64,000 bases of DNA from Candidatus Endomicrobiellum neotermitis (GTDB taxonomy: Bacteria; Elusimicrobiota; Endomicrobiia; Endomicrobiales; Endomicrobiaceae), in the NCBI GenBank assembly GCA_031282355.1, contig JAITDW010000003.1, positions 153,708-217,707 on the forward strand, read 5' to 3'. The first letter of the stretch is position 1; each line of letters begins with the position of its first letter. Under the pieces are notes generated by a model that saw only the letters and a program-made list of their open reading frames with translations, ran no database searches and had not been told where the DNA came from. Positions 61,862 to 64,000 of the stretch are shown here, in pieces. The translations under genes were made by a program, and so were the position numbers.

Positions 61862-64000
61862 ATGCTGAATTATGATCATTATATAATTGAAAAAAAGTGG
61901 CAGAATAGATGGGAAGAAAGTAAAGTTTTTGAATGTGATGAAAATTCTGAAAAGAAAAAATATTATTGTCTTTCCATGTTTGCTTATCCTTCAGGAAATT
62001 TACATATGGGGCATATAAGGAATTATAGTATCGGAGATATCTTTGCACGTTTTTATAGAATGAAAGGTAGAAATGTTTTACATCCTATAGGTTGGGATGC
62101 TTTTGGGCTTCCTGCTGAGAATGCAGCAATAAAAAATAATATTCATCCAGCAAAATGGACAAGGCAAAATATTTATCACATGAGAAAACAATTTAAATCT
62201 TTAGGTATTTCTTATGATTGGAGTAAAGAATTTGCTACTTGTGACCCTGAATATTATAAGTGGAATCAATGGTTTTTTATAAAAATGTGGGAAAAAGGTC
62301 TAATTTTTAGAAAAAATGCGCTTGTTAATTGGTGTTCGTCATGTGCTACTGTTCTCGCAAATGAGCAAGTTTTAAATGGTATGTGTTGGAGGTGTGATGG
62401 GCGTATAGAGAATATAAATTTAAAACAATGGTTTATAAAAATTACAAATTATGCTGATGAACTTTTTGAGGGACATAAATATCTAGTTGAATGGCCAAAA
62501 CAAGTTTTGTTAATGCAAAAAAAATGGATTGGGAAGTCTTCAGGTATGGAAATAGATTTTTTGTTAAATAAACTAATTAATATAAAATTAAAAATATTTA
62601 CAACAAGATCAGAAACTATCTTTGGTGTAACTTTTATAGTTATAGCTCCAGAACATGAAATCATTAATAAAATAAACTATAGAATTGGAAATTATAGTAA
62701 AGTTCTCGAATATGTACATATGAGTAAGAAAAAATCGATTATAGAGAGGACTTCAATAGGCAGACAAAAGTCTGGTATAGAACTCAAAAACATTAAAGCT
62801 GTGAATCCCGTAACAGGAAAAGAACTTCCAATTTTTGTATCTGACTATGTTTTACCTACATATGGTACAGGAGCAATTATGGCTGTACCTGCTCATGATA
62901 AAAGAGACTTTGAATTTGCAAAAAAATATAACATACCTATTGTAGAAGTTATAGATAGAGGTACTTGTTCAACAATGAGTAAATATGTTGTTGCTTATGA
63001 AGGTGAAGGTATTCTCATAAATTCAGCACAATTTGACGGCTTAAAATCTACAAAGGCATTAAATATAATTTCAGAATGGATTGAAGAAAAAGGTTTTGGT
63101 AAAAAAACAATAAATTTCAAGATTAGAGATTGGCTTATATCAAGACAACGATATTGGGGAACTCCAATACCTATGATTTATTGTAAAATTTGTGGTATTG
63201 TTCCTGTACCGAACAAGGATTTACCAGTAATACTTCCTGAGAATATTGAATTTACATGTAGTGGAGACTCTCCTCTGAAATTAAATAAAAATTTTTTAGA
63301 CGTAAAATGTCCACAGTGTGGTATAAACGCAAAAAGGGAAACAGATACTATGGATACTTTTGTGGATTCTTCATGGTATTATTTACGACATTGTGGTGTC
63401 TCACATAATCATGATAGTAAGCATGTAACAGCTTTTGATCCAATAAAAGTAGATTATTGGATGCCTGTAGATCAATATATTGGTGGCATAGAGCATGCAT
63501 GTATGCATTTAATATACTCAAGGTTTTGGTATAAAATTGTAAGAGATTTAGGACTTACAAAGCAACTTAATGGAGAGCCTTTTACGAATCTCTTAACACA
63601 AGGTATGGTTACACTTAATGGTGTTGTTATGTCTAAATCAAAAGGAAATATTATAAGTCCTGATAAAATAGTTGAAAAATATGGTGCAGACACCGTAAGA
63701 CTTTTTATTTTCTTTGTAGCCCCACCACAAAAACAACTTGATTGGTCATCAGAAGGAATTGAAGGATGTTGGAGATTTATAAATAGAATTTGGCGTCTTT
63801 TTTATATAATAAATAAAAAGTCTGAATTTAAAGCATCTGAAAATGATAAGCTATATATTTTAAAGACAATGCATTATACAATAAAAAAGGTCACTATAGA
63901 TATCGAAAAAAAATCTCAATTTAATACAGCAATTTCTTCTATTATGGAACTTGTAAATGCTTTATATAATTATAAATATTACTTAAATGATGATGGAGTT
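61862..64000 (+). CDS. leuS: Leucyl-tRNA synthetase, 3' end beyond the window
   Basis: LeuS charges tRNA-Leu. The frame is open from ATG 61862 to the last base, 713 codons. The HIGH motif is YPSGNLHMGHIRNY near residue 42, followed by GWDAFGLPAENAA. A zinc-type Cys set lies in NWCSSCATVL and MCWRCDG. The editing domain contains TTRSETIFGVTF and GTGAIMAVPAHDKRD. DTFVDSSWYYLR follows, and KMSKS appears as VMSKSKGNIISP near 590. The anticodon domain is cut at the right edge. AGAGG at 61852-61856 sits before the start. Confidence 0.96.
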   Translation, partial: MLNYDHYIIEKKWQNRWEESKVFECDENSEKKKYYCLSMFAYPSGNLHMGHIRNYSIGDIFARFYRMKGRNVLHPIGWDAFGLPAENAAIKNNIHPAKWTRQNIYHMRKQFKSLGISYDWSKEFATCDPEYYKWNQWFFIKMWEKGLIFRKNALVNWCSSCATVLANEQVLNGMCWRCDGRIENINLKQWFIKITNYADELFEGHKYLVEWPKQVLLMQKKWIGKSSGMEIDFLLNKLINIKLKIFTTRSETIFGVTFIVIAPEHEIINKINYRIGNYSKVLEYVHMSKKKSIIERTSIGRQKSGIELKNIKAVNPVTGKELPIFVSDYVLPTYGTGAIMAVPAHDKRDFEFAKKYNIPIVEVIDRGTCSTMSKYVVAYEGEGILINSAQFDGLKSTKALNIISEWIEEKGFGKKTINFKIRDWLISRQRYWGTPIPMIYCKICGIVPVPNKDLPVILPENIEFTCSGDSPLKLNKNFLDVKCPQCGINAKRETDTMDTFVDSSWYYLRHCGVSHNHDSKHVTAFDPIKVDYWMPVDQYIGGIEHACMHLIYSRFWYKIVRDLGLTKQLNGEPFTNLLTQGMVTLNGVVMSKSKGNIISPDKIVEKYGADTVRLFIFFVAPPQKQLDWSSEGIEGCWRFINRIWRLFYIINKKSEFKASENDKLYILKTMHYTIKKVTIDIEKKSQFNTAISSIMELVNALYNYKYYLNDDGV

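Overview
The window is an AT-rich, gene-dense bacterial chromosome segment with Gram-negative housekeeping content: about 62 protein genes, two of them cut by the window edges, and four tRNA genes. An outer membrane is implied by BamA, a Lol-type lipoprotein exporter and a nearly complete early lipid A pathway. The mix of genes suggests Elusimicrobiota, most likely an Endomicrobium-like termite-gut lineage: very low GC, LpxI in place of LpxH, split transketolase, stand-alone PurS/PurL/PurQ, and a MetV/MetF pair. That placement is inference from gene content and general look; no search was run. I see no insertion sequence, prophage, integrase, CRISPR array or rRNA operon.

Layout. 1-4.4 kb: end of ribosomal protein L25, pth, metV-like and metF, two-gene transketolase. 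4.6-17.9 kb: lysS, then an envelope block with a Lol permease and ATPase, bamA, lpxD, lpxC, fabZ, lpxA, lpxI, a GnnB-like aminotransferase, a GnnA-like oxidoreductase and lpxB. 18-25.9 kb: a SurA/PpiC-like foldase on the minus strand, then ispE, tRNA-Gln, thiL, tsaE, tsaB, tRNA-Arg, der, plsY, an HU/IHF gene, a MerR-like gene and tRNA-Pro. 26-31 kb: a predicted outer-membrane barrel, accA, class II fba, a nitroreductase and argS. 31-39 kb, minus strand: purC-purS-purL-purQ-deaD-lemA-htpX in transcription order. 39.3-46.9 kb: purF, pyrG, def, fmt, trxA, trxB, a 5'-3' exonuclease equal to the N-terminal third of PolA, and coaE. 47.3-53.5 kb: rho, gpmA, an acyl-CoA synthetase, pta, tRNA-Ala, yjbQ, rsmD-like. 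53.5-64 kb: a RecB/Cas4-like nuclease, argB-argD-argG, coaD, a prenyl diphosphate synthase, dxs, tlyA and leuS (cut at the right edge).

How the genes work together. The largest coherent unit is envelope assembly. The order lpxA-lpxI-aminotransferase-oxidoreductase-lpxB predicts a lipid A built on 2,3-diamino-2,3-dideoxyglucose, so with amide-linked acyl chains. Purine synthesis is arranged as two divergent units around a 356-bp spacer. dxs, ispE and the prenyl synthase belong to the MEP isoprenoid route; argB/argD/argG to arginine synthesis; coaD/coaE to CoA synthesis; def/fmt to N-formylmethionine handling.

Signs of change or decay are mild. PolA appears reduced to its 5' nuclease domain. 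The RsmD-like protein has lost its DPPY catalytic motif. plsY has no standard start codon where its first membrane helix should begin. Several spacers carry strong inverted repeats, above all the lemA leader and the gpmA/acyl-CoA-synthetase spacer. I did not find a clearly new multi-gene system; the most notable points are the lipid A gene order, the tandem-domain PurS, the PolA truncation and the lemA leader.
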